Source: Exiguobacterium sp. BMC-KP (lineage in GTDB: Bacteria; Bacillota; Bacilli; Exiguobacteriales; Exiguobacteriaceae). From it: DNA of 64,000 nt. The stretch spans positions 62,001 to 126,000 of the forward strand of contig NZ_LGIW01000013.1 in NCBI RefSeq assembly GCF_001275385.1. The letters are read 5' to 3'. Both the position numbers and the translations under genes were made by a program. Positions 1 to 8,118 of the stretch are shown piece by piece (within the stretch, counting starts at the first letter, position 1; every line of letters starts with the position of its first letter). The notes beneath the pieces are model-generated. The model worked only from the letters and a program-made list of their open reading frames with translations. It ran no database searches and had not been told where the DNA came from.

Positions 1-1
1 T

Positions 2-592
2 GATTTTGCGACACAGATGATGACAGAAGTCAAAAAAGCAGCCGAACAGGGCGAAGTACCTGCTAAAAAACTGGTTCGTCATATTCGCTCAACCGAAGCT
101 GATTTAAAAGAGATCGATCGACTCCTCGAGCGTCAACGGACGTTATTACAAGAGTTGACACAGAAACAAGAAGAAGCGAAGGATTTAGCCGACAAACGTT
201 TCAAGCAAGTGGAAATCGCAAACGAAGCCGGTGAACAACAACTGGCTGAACGTGCAGCCATCGAATCGAAACATTATGGTGAGCAATACCGGTTCTTCGA
301 AGAACTTGTCGCTGAGACGAAACGCGAGTTGAACGAGCTAGAACGCGAAGCGCTCGAGTTGAAATTAAAGCTAGAAGATTTACAAAATAAACGGTACGAA
401 TGGATGATGCGTGAAAACGTCTCGAACTTAAAAAACAAGATGAACCAGGTGCTAGATCGTGAACCAAATGCTACTATAAAGGAAGAAGCACATCCGTTCA
501 CAGCGGAAGAACCAGAAGCAAAACAACCTGTCGTCGATGAAGATGATATCGATGCGCGTATCGCTGAGCTCGAGCGCCGCATTCACCAATAA
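2..592 (+). CDS. liaH: PspA/IM30 (LiaH-like) envelope-stress protein, 5' end missing
   Basis: The open frame already runs at the first bases of the window, so the true start lies upstream and the ATG at 17 is probably internal. The visible part (about 196 residues) is almost entirely charged coiled coil with few hydrophobic stretches, as in PspA/IM30 proteins, which are usually about 220-230 residues. These form large membrane-associated oligomers that protect a damaged cytoplasmic membrane. The tail is acidic and ends in a short predicted helix. It is followed by liaF, liaS and liaR on the same strand, the context of B. subtilis LiaH. The exact subgroup (PspA or LiaH) is inferred from these neighbours. 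Confidence 0.85.
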   Translation, partial: DFATQMMTEVKKAAEQGEVPAKKLVRHIRSTEADLKEIDRLLERQRTLLQELTQKQEEAKDLADKRFKQVEIANEAGEQQLAERAAIESKHYGEQYRFFEELVAETKRELNELEREALELKLKLEDLQNKRYEWMMRENVSNLKNKMNQVLDREPNATIKEEAHPFTAEEPEAKQPVVDEDDIDARIAELERRIHQ

Positions 593-605
593 GCAGTCAA
601 TGGCG

Positions 606-651
606 AAGGAGGCGTATGCCTCCCTTTGTCATGTTAGAAAGGAGATTGATC
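606..651 (+). promoter_or_regulatory. Hairpin and ribosome binding site that decide the liaF start
   Basis: GGAGGC and GCCTCC, separated by GTAT, form a short GC-rich hairpin that covers the first possible start (ATG 616), which also sits only three bases from its GGAGG. A second, well-spaced AAAGGAG at 638-644 lies seven bases before GTG 652. I therefore take GTG 652 as the liaF start. Confidence 0.55.
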
Positions 652-1371
652 GTGCGACGATTAAGTACGAAACAACTGGTCGGTTACGTATCGATCCTGT
701 TCGCCCTCGGTCTGTTCTACGACCTATTATCCGGTGCAGGAAACGTATTATTTGGTGTCTTATTTCCTTTCCTGCTGTATTACGTCGGAATCCATTTCCG
801 GCGCCGTAATCATGAAAAATTAGCGATTCTATTCTACATCGTCGGTACGATCATTCTTGCTGGCGTTGTTCTCAGTTCGGCTGCCATCGGTTTTGTCATT
901 GCCGGGATTTTGCTCTATCTTGGGATCATTCTCGTGACACGGCATTCCGTCCGCGAATTTTTATTTTCACGGATTGCACCGCATCAATATGAAGAGGAAG
1001 GCATCAAGATTCAGCCCGCTTATTCCTTCTCGACCCAAGCCGATGCACCGTACGTCTTACAGGATTTAAGTGAACAGTTCATCGTCAAGGATTTAGAAAT
1101 TGATTTGACGCACGCTTATGTCCCGGAAGGTGAGACTTTGATTGTCGTTAGTGGCGTCGTCGGGGACGTCCGAATTCTGTTACCGTCCGGATACGACTAT
1201 ACGCTCGATACGTCAATCGGCTTCGGAAGTGTCAAGACGGACATCCGCCGGATCCCGACCTTCTTTAATCGACGTATTCAATTTCGAGCACCTGAATACA
1301 GTGAGGCAACGCGTAAAGTGCGTATTCATGTCATGCTCGGCATTGGCAATGTGGAGGTGTCTTCGATATGA
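652..1371 (+). CDS. liaF: LiaF-like membrane regulator of the cell-envelope stress system
   Basis: About 239 residues. The N-terminal half holds several hydrophobic helices (roughly residues 8-110 from the GTG start). The C-terminal half is a soluble domain rich in beta strands, typical of the LiaF/VraT C-terminal domain. In Bacillus and its relatives LiaF represses the LiaRS two-component system until cell-wall antibiotics or membrane damage relieve it. The stop codon overlaps the liaS start (ATGA, 1368-1371), which implies translational coupling. GTG 652 is preferred over ATG 616 because of ribosome-binding-site spacing. Confidence 0.85.
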   Translation: MRRLSTKQLVGYVSILFALGLFYDLLSGAGNVLFGVLFPFLLYYVGIHFRRRNHEKLAILFYIVGTIILAGVVLSSAAIGFVIAGILLYLGIILVTRHSVREFLFSRIAPHQYEEEGIKIQPAYSFSTQADAPYVLQDLSEQFIVKDLEIDLTHAYVPEGETLIVVSGVVGDVRILLPSGYDYTLDTSIGFGSVKTDIRRIPTFFNRRIQFRAPEYSEATRKVRIHVMLGIGNVEVSSI

Positions 1372-2393
1372 AGCGTGATCAATTCCCGCTTGGTGTCATT
1401 GCGCTCCAAGTCATGACGGGCTTTCTGACAGCCGTCATGACGACGTTATTGTTCTTAAGTACACGTCAAGTCGATTGGCATGTCCTCTTTGTCCGTCAAC
1501 AAGATTTCCCTGTCCTTCTGCTCGTCATCGGACTATCGTTACTTCTGCCGCTTGCGATCGGAAGCATGCATTACTTTTTCTTAAGACGTGACTTCAAGCG
1601 TGTCACGACTGCCATCATTGAACTCGAGCAAGGAAAGGATGTCACGATTGTTCCAGGTCCCTACTTTCATACGTTGACACGTCTGTCGCGGATCGGGAAA
1701 CGCATCGACGAACAAGTCGAAACGGTACAAAAGATCAGTACGCGTCCGCAACATGTCGAACAAGTAAGAGTTCAAGCTGTCACAGAAGAACGCAAGCGAC
1801 TCGCACGCGATCTGCACGACTCCGTTTCGCAACAGCTCTATGCTATCTCGATGATGACGACAGCTGCCAAACAAACGATTTTGTCTCAACCTGAAGCTGC
1901 AGCTAAACAGATTGAGATGGTCGAAACGATGGCGCAAACGGCTCAGTCTGAAATGCGTTCCCTGTTGCTTCAGCTCCGTCCCGTCGAACTCGAAGGGATG
2001 ACGTTGCAACAAGGACTTTCTCAGCTACTCGAAGAATTATCTAGAAAGCAATCCACGCAATTGAGCTGGAAGTTAGAAGAGATGTCACTGCCACGACAAA
2101 TCGAAAACGAGCTATTCCGAATCGTCCAAGAAGGATTAACAAATGCACTACGTCATGCAAAAGCGTCTCATATGGATATTGAACTCCGGCAATTCAACGA
2201 AACGATCATCCTGAGCATGAATGATGATGGTGTTGGGTTCGTCGTTGATGAAAAAAAACTTGCTTCTTACGGCATTAATTCAATGCGGGAACGAACGGCT
2301 GAGATGGGCGGAACGATCCGACTCATCAGTGTTCCAGGGCAAGGTACCCAAATCGAAGTAAAACTTAGAAAAGATCGGATGGTGCAAGTATGA
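1368..2393 (+). CDS. liaS: LiaS/VraS-type sensor histidine kinase
   Basis: 341 residues. Two N-terminal membrane segments (about 9-30 and 47-70) bracket a very short external loop, as in intramembrane-sensing kinases. Next come a linker and the HisKA_3 dimerisation domain with the phospho-acceptor His150 in RDLHDSVSQQ. The C-terminal HATPase_c domain has an N box around residues 247-265 and the nucleotide motif DDGVGF at 286-291. It should phosphorylate LiaR in response to envelope damage and be held in check by LiaF. Its start and stop both overlap its neighbours by four bases, so liaF, liaS and liaR are translated as a unit. Confidence 0.92.
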   Translation: MKRDQFPLGVIALQVMTGFLTAVMTTLLFLSTRQVDWHVLFVRQQDFPVLLLVIGLSLLLPLAIGSMHYFFLRRDFKRVTTAIIELEQGKDVTIVPGPYFHTLTRLSRIGKRIDEQVETVQKISTRPQHVEQVRVQAVTEERKRLARDLHDSVSQQLYAISMMTTAAKQTILSQPEAAAKQIEMVETMAQTAQSEMRSLLLQLRPVELEGMTLQQGLSQLLEELSRKQSTQLSWKLEEMSLPRQIENELFRIVQEGLTNALRHAKASHMDIELRQFNETIILSMNDDGVGFVVDEKKLASYGINSMRERTAEMGGTIRLISVPGQGTQIEVKLRKDRMVQV

Positions 2394-3019
2394 TACGCGT
2401 ATTATTAGTAGATGATCATGAGATGGTCCGGGCCGGTGTGTCTGCTTTCCTTTCCACACAACCAGACATCGAAGTCGTCGCTGAAGCATCGGATGGTCAA
2501 GCGGGAGCCCTGCTTGCGCTTGAACACCGACCGGATGTCATCTTAATGGATTTAGTGATGGAGCCAGTCGACGGTGTCGAAGGAACACGATTGATCCGCA
2601 AAGACTGGCCGGAAGCAAAAATTCTTGTCGTGACGAGCTTTCTCGATGATGAGAAGGTCTATCCTGTCATCGAAGCCGGTGCGATGAGTTATGTCTTAAA
2701 GACAGCTAGCGCTTTTGATATTGCAGAAGCGATTCGTAAGACCGCAAACGGTCAATCTGTCATGGCAGCACAAGTGACGGGTAAAATGATGGAACGTCTC
2801 CGTCGTCCCACGACACATTTGCATGATGATTTAACGGAACGTGAGCAAGAAGTCCTTCAATTGATGGCACGTGGTATGGCGAACCAAGAAATTGCAGACG
2901 AATTATTCATTTCCTTAAAAACTGTCAAGACACACGTCTCGAACATCTTATCAAAACTCGATGTCGTAGACCGCACACAAGCCGTCGTCTATGCCTTCAA
3001 GCATAATCTCGTCAAATAA
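2390..3019 (+). CDS. liaR: LiaR/VraR-type response regulator (NarL family)
   Basis: 209 residues. The N-terminal receiver domain has the acidic pair at residues 8-9 and the phospho-acceptor Asp54 in ILMDLVM. The C-terminal LuxR-type helix-turn-helix (about 147-205) carries the LTEREQEVLQL and NQEIADELFIS signatures. It is the DNA-binding output of the upstream kinase and in relatives activates the liaIH/pspA-type operon, so it probably controls the LiaH-like gene at the window edge. It is the last gene before a strong terminator. Confidence 0.92.
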   Translation: MIRVLLVDDHEMVRAGVSAFLSTQPDIEVVAEASDGQAGALLALEHRPDVILMDLVMEPVDGVEGTRLIRKDWPEAKILVVTSFLDDEKVYPVIEAGAMSYVLKTASAFDIAEAIRKTANGQSVMAAQVTGKMMERLRRPTTHLHDDLTEREQEVLQLMARGMANQEIADELFISLKTVKTHVSNILSKLDVVDRTQAVVYAFKHNLVK

Positions 3020-3056
3020 GATTTAGCACTTCATTACTTATTCCTTCAGCTCACGC

Positions 3057-3108
3057 AAGAACCCCAGATTGTCTCCTACTCGGAAACAATCTGGGGTTCT
3101 TTGCTTTT
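3057..3108. terminator. Bidirectional terminator between liaR and the oxidase operon
   Basis: AAGAACCCCAGATTGT pairs with ACAATCTGGGGTTCTT across a loop of about 13 bases, giving a stem of some 16 bp. It lies between the convergent liaR and cbaA genes. T-rich bases follow on the plus strand and it can serve both directions. Confidence 0.85.
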
Positions 3109-3119
3109 CGTTATATCAT

Positions 3120-4811
3120 TTACCAGAGCTTCCATCCTGGAGCGCCTGGAGGAGCATTTTCGATCATATGCCAGATTGGTACCGTATACGCAAACGCAAT
3201 CAAAGCGAATGTCACGAAGATCCATAACTTCCAGTTCTCAAAGAAGAGTGGCGTTGCCATCGCTTCTTCTTCTGTTTCAGCGATCGGAAATTCTTCCGTT
3301 CCTTTTGGTGTCCGGAAAGCAAGCTGGAACATGGCATATAAGAACAAGAGAATCGAGATGAACAAAATCGTTCCACCAATCGCCATGGCAACATGATACG
3401 GAATCCAGTCGGCGACGATCGAATCCTTGAAATAGCCGGCCGGACCGGTCCGTCTTGGATTACCGAGTAGACCTGAAATATGCATCGCCGTCGACATGAA
3501 GAGCATTCCGATCGTCCAGGCAGCCGTTTGAATAAGCCCGATACGATTCATTGCCGCTGTCAACGTCCGACCACGTAAGAGAGGAACAAGCCAGTACGCT
3601 GTTCCGAAGAACGTCAATGCCACAGCGGCACCGACCGTAATATGAAAGTGTCCGGTGACCCATAACGTGTTGTGGACGATGATATTCAGTTGATGCGATG
3701 CATTGATGACACCACCCGCACCTGCAGGAATGAAGAACAACATCCCGATGAACGGTGCAAGGAAACGGACATCACGATACGGCATTTTTTTCACCCAACC
3801 AAATATCCCAGTCGCTCCTTTTCGACGTCCAGCGAGTTCAAATGTCGCAAACATCGAAAAAGCTGTCATCAATGATGGAATGATGACGAGGAACGTCAAG
3901 ACGACTTGGATATACTTCCAAAATGCTGAGATTCCTGGTTCTAACAATTGATGGTGAAAACCGACCGGGAACGAAAAGAGTAGGAACAATAAAAATGACA
4001 TACGTGCTAACGCGTCAGAAAAAATCTTTCCTCCAACGATTTTCGGAATGACGGTATACCAGACAATGTAAGCAGGTAACAACCAAAAATAGACGAGTGG
4101 ATGACCAAAGTACCAAAATAGTGTCCGCGATAGTTCAATTCCGACCTTATCCGTCCAACCGAGGGATAAAGGAAGTAACTGAAAGAGAATCGTCGCTGCT
4201 ACGCCGAGTGTCGCAACGACCCATAACAAGGCAGTCATGATACTCATGTACGCTTGCAGGGGTGGATGAACACCAGGGTGTTCCCGCTTATAATCAGCAT
4301 ACATGCGGAACATGGCACCCGAAGCAATCCATGTTCCGACGACGAAGATGACGAGTCCGATATAAAATACAGGATGTGCCTTGAGTGGGGCATAGAATGT
4401 ATAGAGGACGGAAGCTTCTCCTGCAAGTACCATCCATGTGACGAGGATGACACCAAGAATCATGAACCAGAATCCGACCCATCCGAGACGTCGTGGAAAA
4501 TCTTCAAATCGTCCAAATGATTGACCTAAAAATGAGAACAATAACCCAAAAATGAATAGTGTCGTAAAGACGATCGCAAGCATTAATCCATGAGCGGTCA
4601 GAAGCTCATAATATCCGATTCCGGCGATTTCTGGGATGGCACCTGTACGTACCATCGTTTGCAATAGTCCACATAAACCACCGATCAATAAGGCAACGAG
4701 TGAAAAACTAACATGCGCGAAGGCAAGTTTCGCTTCTTTAATTCCGATGACAGTAGCCGGCAGACCACGCTCCATCTCAAACTGTCTTAGTTTTTTAGAA
4801 ATGGCATTCAT
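3120..4811 (-). CDS. cbaA: b(o/a)3-type cytochrome c oxidase subunit I
   Basis: 563 residues, about 13 membrane helices. Reduces oxygen to water at a heme-copper centre and pumps protons. The low-spin heme ligand His74 lies in TAHGLML. The CuB/cross-link site is GHPLVYFW (His237, Tyr241) with His286-His287 in GFHHQLLEPG. The heme ligands are in the VTGHFHI motif (about 388/390). This arrangement matches the B-family (ba3) oxidases rather than caa3. Subunit II ends one base upstream of the start, and IIa lies before that, so the three genes form one operon. The promoter carries an Fnr-type box, suggesting use at low oxygen. Confidence 0.93.
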   Translation of the reverse strand: MNAISKKLRQFEMERGLPATVIGIKEAKLAFAHVSFSLVALLIGGLCGLLQTMVRTGAIPEIAGIGYYELLTAHGLMLAIVFTTLFIFGLLFSFLGQSFGRFEDFPRRLGWVGFWFMILGVILVTWMVLAGEASVLYTFYAPLKAHPVFYIGLVIFVVGTWIASGAMFRMYADYKREHPGVHPPLQAYMSIMTALLWVVATLGVAATILFQLLPLSLGWTDKVGIELSRTLFWYFGHPLVYFWLLPAYIVWYTVIPKIVGGKIFSDALARMSFLLFLLFSFPVGFHHQLLEPGISAFWKYIQVVLTFLVIIPSLMTAFSMFATFELAGRRKGATGIFGWVKKMPYRDVRFLAPFIGMLFFIPAGAGGVINASHQLNIIVHNTLWVTGHFHITVGAAVALTFFGTAYWLVPLLRGRTLTAAMNRIGLIQTAAWTIGMLFMSTAMHISGLLGNPRRTGPAGYFKDSIVADWIPYHVAMAIGGTILFISILLFLYAMFQLAFRTPKGTEEFPIAETEEEAMATPLFFENWKLWIFVTFALIAFAYTVPIWHMIENAPPGAPGWKLW

Positions 4812-4812
4812 C

Positions 4813-5283
4813 TTATTCCACCACCTTGATTTTAGTTGCCATCATATGATGACCTGATCCGCAATATTCGTTACAGACGACAAGATATTCGCCTGCTTCC
4901 TTGAACGTATACTCGATTGAATTAATATGTCCGGGAACGACCATCATGTTGACGTTTGTCTTGACGATTTCAAATCCATGTACGACGTCCTTTGATGTCA
5001 CGAGAAAATCGACCGTCGCCCCTTTAGGTATGACCATATCTTTTGGTGTAAACTGAAAAGCTTGTGAAACGATGACTGCTTCGTAACGGTTGTCATCAAT
5101 CTTCTTTAGCCCTGGCTTATCGAATGGTTTCGTTTGATCGACTTTCGTCGGGTCAATCAACGTCGCATCGGATGGCGGTTGATTCCCAGATGCAAAGGCT
5201 GATACACCGATGATAGTCAAGAAGACTGCTAACATCGCTACTCCGAAGATCAACCAGATTTTTTCTAGACGATGAATATGCAT
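4813..5283 (-). CDS. cbaB: b(o/a)3-type cytochrome c oxidase subunit II (CuA protein)
   Basis: 156 residues. One N-terminal membrane anchor (about 10-32) is followed by an extracellular cupredoxin domain. The CuA ligands are all visible: His102, Cys137, Glu139 (backbone), Cys141, His145 and Met148. It accepts electrons from cytochrome c and passes them to subunit I. A single anchor and the short length are typical of the ba3 branch. It is preceded by a GGGGGAG ribosome binding site and followed after one base by subunit I. Confidence 0.93.
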   Translation of the reverse strand: MHIHRLEKIWLIFGVAMLAVFLTIIGVSAFASGNQPPSDATLIDPTKVDQTKPFDKPGLKKIDDNRYEAVIVSQAFQFTPKDMVIPKGATVDFLVTSKDVVHGFEIVKTNVNMMVVPGHINSIEYTFKEAGEYLVVCNEYCGSGHHMMATKIKVVE

Positions 5284-5295
5284 CGTAACTCCCCC

Positions 5296-5409
5296 TTAAC
5301 GTGATATAAATAATAGAAAGATTGAGCTCCACATCCCGATGATGACACCTGCTACAATCAGGACAGCAACGAATGTTCCTTTGAGGTTCGATTCTGTTTT
5401 TTTGCTCAC
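5296..5409 (-). CDS. Cytochrome c oxidase subunit IIa, 37 residues
   Basis: GTG start with GAGGAG eight bases upstream. The product begins MSKKTESNLKGTF and continues into one hydrophobic helix of about 22 residues, ending FLLFISR. In ba3 oxidases a single-helix subunit IIa packs against subunits I and II and replaces the missing second helix of subunit II. Position (first gene, 12 bases before subunit II), length and topology all fit that family. It is too short for routine ORF callers, so it is easily missed. Confidence 0.82.
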   Translation of the reverse strand: MSKKTESNLKGTFVAVLIVAGVIIGMWSSIFLLFISR

Positions 5410-5438
5410 GGTGATTACTCCTCTCCTGCTTTGAACTT

Positions 5439-5488
5439 GTCTTAATTGTAAGAATTCAACAGGTCAGGAAACTGTGATAAACATCACT
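5439..5488 (-). promoter_or_regulatory. Oxidase operon promoter with an Fnr/Crp-type box
   Basis: A TGTGA-N6-TCACT box lies at 5473-5488. On the minus strand a good -10 (TACAAT, 5445-5450) has no convincing -35. The predicted start of transcription is near 5438-5439, which puts the box centre at about -41.5 to -42.5, the position of class II Fnr-activated promoters. A further TGTGA half-site is at 5494-5498. Confidence 0.68.
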
Positions 5489-5572
5489 TTAAATGTGAAG
5501 ATTCCGCAGTTTCTATTTCGAAAACACACAGAAAGTTCACATCTAAATGAGTATAGAAAATTTTTCTACATA

Positions 5573-5611
5573 TAAAAAATGACGTGAGACAGGAAAATCC
5601 TGTTTCACGTC
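5573..5611 (-). terminator. Terminator of the fnr gene
   Basis: On the minus strand GACGTGAAACAGGA pairs with TCCTGTCTCACGTC around a loop of about 3 bases, followed by a T run. It sits just downstream of the fnr stop codon. Confidence 0.85.
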
Positions 5612-5633
5612 GCGATTATTCTTAGATCAGCTA

Positions 5634-6347
5634 TTAAATTCGACAAACACCTGCCGGACACCCTTCACAATGACACAGATCCCGTAGATATTGTGGATCA
5701 TGAATAATGATTTCTTTTGCCGTCATCGAAATAATCCCTTCTTTTTTCCACTGAGAAAACATACGATTAACGGTTTCACGTGGTGCACCGATCAATTGAC
5801 CAAACTCCCCGTCGGATGGTCGCTTCGCAAGACGGTAAGTTTCCCCCAGTTGTTCTCCTTCCATCGCAATCAGGCGAAGTAACGTCGAAGCTAATGCACC
5901 TGGTTTTCCAAAAAGTAGTAAGTCACGTAGTTTCGTTTCTGTCTGTTTCCGCATCAATGCTTGCCATCGCATGATCTCAAGCGCAAAGGCACCGTCTTTT
6001 TTCATGAGCTCTTCTAATTGGTTTTTTGATAAGAATCCGATGATGCTATCTTCCATCGTTTCGATACTGTAGGAACTCGGAAAAGCTTCTCCTACATCAA
6101 ATTCACCAAACAAATCTCCTTTGAAGTATAAAAACATGAGTAATGGACTGCCTTTTTTCGTCAACTTCGATAGTTTGACGCCTCCTTGTTTCACATAAAA
6201 CAACTTATCGTTCATTTCCCCTTCCCAACAGACGATGGAATCCTTTTTGAACGTCGTTTCTGTCATGAAGCTTTCAAGCAACGTTCGTGTCTCTGATGAT
6301 AAGACGAACGTATTGGCTTCAGTCGTTCCACAAGTTAGCATATCCAT
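5634..6347 (-). CDS. fnr: Fnr oxygen-sensing transcription regulator (Crp/Fnr family)
   Basis: 237 residues. A cyclic-nucleotide-binding-like domain (about 20-140) is followed by a Crp-type helix-turn-helix (about 185-215, with GAPRETVNRMFS). The C-terminus carries CHCEGCPAGVC, placing cysteines at 227, 230 and 235. These are the residues that hold the 4Fe-4S cluster in B. subtilis Fnr; an aspartate at 142 falls where its fourth ligand (Asp141) is known. It should act when oxygen is scarce. A matching TGTGA-N6-TCACT box lies in the adjacent oxidase promoter. The fnr -10 is probably TATACT at 6374-6379. Confidence 0.9.
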   Translation of the reverse strand: MDMLTCGTTEANTFVLSSETRTLLESFMTETTFKKDSIVCWEGEMNDKLFYVKQGGVKLSKLTKKGSPLLMFLYFKGDLFGEFDVGEAFPSSYSIETMEDSIIGFLSKNQLEELMKKDGAFALEIMRWQALMRKQTETKLRDLLLFGKPGALASTLLRLIAMEGEQLGETYRLAKRPSDGEFGQLIGAPRETVNRMFSQWKKEGIISMTAKEIIIHDPQYLRDLCHCEGCPAGVCRI

Positions 6348-6425
6348 TTCTCCTCTCCTCTTCTTCTGCTTTTAGTATAGAACATCACAGTCCAAAAGAA
6401 TGGATTTTCAAAAGATTGTCAAACT

Positions 6426-6443
6426 TTGTTCAACATTTCACAT
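6426..6443 (-). promoter_or_regulatory. Rex-like or Fnr-like operator upstream of fnr
   Basis: TTGTTCA-ACAT-TTCACAT is an imperfect 7-4-7 inverted repeat close to the Rex consensus TTGTGAA-N4-TTCACAA. It differs at only two of 18 positions from the site in front of focA (52205-52222). It lies about 50-65 bases upstream of the probable fnr -10. A degenerate Fnr site (TGTGA-N6-GAACA) is an alternative reading. Confidence 0.45.
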
Positions 6444-6460
6444 TTATACTTTAAACATTA

Positions 6461-6500
6461 CCTGACGACTGCTTTTGAGAGTACAAAAGAAATCGTCAGG
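6461..6500 (-). terminator. Hairpin after the teichoic acid genes
   Basis: CCTGACGA pairs with TCGTCAGG, enclosing an inner CTTTTG/CAAAAG stem. It follows the stop of the 6508 gene on the minus strand. There is no long T run, so termination may be weak or Rho-dependent, or the hairpin may protect the mRNA end. Confidence 0.45.
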
Positions 6501-6507
6501 ACTGATA

Positions 6508-7653
6508 TCATTGATCTACGCCATAGTAATGATGAACGATTCGATTGACTGCTTGACCAGGTGTCTGATCATACCAACTGGTTTGAAACTCCTGCATATG
6601 CTGACGACATTCTTCAAGTATCGCATCAGACATGACCCACTCTATCAACTGCTCCATCCGCTCTGTTTGTCTGACAGGTAGCGGCTTCGGATACTGATTG
6701 ATAAGTCCTGGTAGTTGTCGGTATGTGTCAATATCCGGTGTATATAAGAACGCAGGAATTTTCAGCAGACAGCTTTCAAATGGAATCGAAGAATAATCGG
6801 TCACAAGAACATCTGTGATAAGCAGATAATCATTGATTGGATACGTATCGTCTAACAAATGCACATACGGAGAACGATCAGTAGAAAGTGCCTGAATCGT
6901 CGGATGTAATTTAACGAGAATCGTCCACCCCGATTTAGCGAGTTGTTCGAATTGTTGAATCGTTTGGTCTTCCATTCCTTTGTTTTCTCGATATGTCGGT
7001 GCATACAATAAGATTCGGCGGTCAGATTTTACGAACCGCTTTTTAAGTTCAAGTAGCTTACGCTCTCGCTGTCTCTCGTCGAACCAATAATCTGTTCGTG
7101 GCATGCCGAACGGTTTAAAGTGGGATCGTTCTAGATCATGCGGTATCATAAATTGTTCAGCACAACGCATTCCGGGAACAATAAAATCTCCGTATTCTTG
7201 ATAAACACGTCGAAATCGTTTTTGTGCCTGCGTTGACATCGAACGAGTTTTCGATGAGGTCAGTCCAAATTGTTTTAACGTTCCAGCGGCATGCCACAAT
7301 TGAATCCGTCTTGTATGTTTTCGAGTAGAGGCAACACTGAATTCTCCAATATAATTATCTAAAAAAATATAACGAGAAGTAGCTAAATGATAAGACATCG
7401 TAATCAATCGCATAGGATGATAAGCAACTTTACGACTGACATTCCAATAATCTGTCGCCCGCATATAGCGTTTATCGAAGATGAGAACTTGCTTTTGTTG
7501 TTTTTTTCGCTGATTTAAGCGAAGATGTATCGGCATCGCATTTTCACCATAGCTCATCCAAAATAACGTTTTTTCTTGAACGGGTAAAAAGCAAAATAGT
7601 TTATAGACTATTCGAAAGATGAATAAATAGATCGAAATAATCATTGAACGCAT
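6508..7653 (-). CDS. CDP-glycerol glycerophosphotransferase family protein (TagB/TagF-like)
   Basis: 381 residues from ATG 7653. It has an N-terminal hydrophobic stretch and a Glyphos_transf domain with IQLWHAAGTLK, HPTIQ and LVTDYSSIPFES, motifs of wall teichoic acid primases and polymerases. These enzymes transfer glycerol-phosphate from CDP-glycerol to the lipid-linked chain at the inner membrane face. The longer reading to 7704 is rejected because it would cross the tagD terminator, whereas GGGAG stands nine bases before ATG 7653. The length matches primase TagB, but motifs alone do not separate primase from polymerase. Confidence 0.8.
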   Translation of the reverse strand: MRSMIISIYLFIFRIVYKLFCFLPVQEKTLFWMSYGENAMPIHLRLNQRKKQQKQVLIFDKRYMRATDYWNVSRKVAYHPMRLITMSYHLATSRYIFLDNYIGEFSVASTRKHTRRIQLWHAAGTLKQFGLTSSKTRSMSTQAQKRFRRVYQEYGDFIVPGMRCAEQFMIPHDLERSHFKPFGMPRTDYWFDERQRERKLLELKKRFVKSDRRILLYAPTYRENKGMEDQTIQQFEQLAKSGWTILVKLHPTIQALSTDRSPYVHLLDDTYPINDYLLITDVLVTDYSSIPFESCLLKIPAFLYTPDIDTYRQLPGLINQYPKPLPVRQTERMEQLIEWVMSDAILEECRQHMQEFQTSWYDQTPGQAVNRIVHHYYGVDQ

Positions 7654-7668
7654 ATTTAGTGACTCCCT

Positions 7669-7699
7669 TAAAAAAGAGACCTCACTTCCGCGAGGCCTC
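7669..7699 (-). terminator. Terminator after tagD
   Basis: GAGGCCTC pairs with GAGGTCTC around a short loop and is followed on the minus strand by six or seven T. It lies between tagD and the next glycerophosphotransferase gene, so part of the transcription may stop here. Confidence 0.7.
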
Positions 7700-7710
7700 A
7701 ACATTATTCA

Positions 7711-8100
7711 TTAATTCGAGCCAAGCTCATTTTTAATTTGGCTAGTCGAGATTCCTTCAGTACGCTCTAAGTAAACGACTTCACAATGATCTTTCAAAAA
7801 GTCGAACTCACCTTTCCAGTCATCTCCCATTACAAATACATCTACACCATGTTTTTGAACGTCTTCTACTTTTTGTTCCCAGTTGTTTTCTGGAATAACT
7901 TCGTCTACATATCGAATGGCTTCTAAAATCAATTTACGATTCTCATAATTATGATACGCTTGTTTATGCTTAAGACGATTGAATTCATCTGTCGAAATTG
8001 CAACGATGAGATAATCACCCATTTCTTTAGCTCGACGCAAAATGTTGATATGTCCCCAGTGTAACAAATCAAATGTACCGTACGTAATGACCTTCTTCAT
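7711..8100 (-). CDS. tagD: Glycerol-3-phosphate cytidylyltransferase
   Basis: 129 residues, the full length of this family. Makes CDP-glycerol from CTP and glycerol-3-phosphate for poly(glycerol phosphate) wall teichoic acid. The nucleotidyltransferase signature GTFDLLHWGH is at residues 8-17 and the second signature RTEGISTSQIK at about 113-123. It sits between two CDP-glycerol glycerophosphotransferase genes on the same strand, so substrate supply and polymer assembly are encoded together. A hairpin with a T run follows, which may reduce expression of the downstream gene. Confidence 0.95.
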   Translation of the reverse strand: MKKVITYGTFDLLHWGHINILRRAKEMGDYLIVAISTDEFNRLKHKQAYHNYENRKLILEAIRYVDEVIPENNWEQKVEDVQKHGVDVFVMGDDWKGEFDFLKDHCEVVYLERTEGISTSQIKNELGSN

Positions 8101-8118
8101 CTAAAAAACACTCCCCGT

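Noticed and set aside
616-651. ATG 616 as the liaF start
   Set aside because: Its ribosome binding site is only three bases away and both sit in a hairpin; GTG 652 has AAAGGAG at proper spacing.
7654-7704. N-terminal extension of the 6508 teichoic acid gene
   Set aside because: It would cross the tagD terminator and has no ribosome binding site; ATG 7653 has one.
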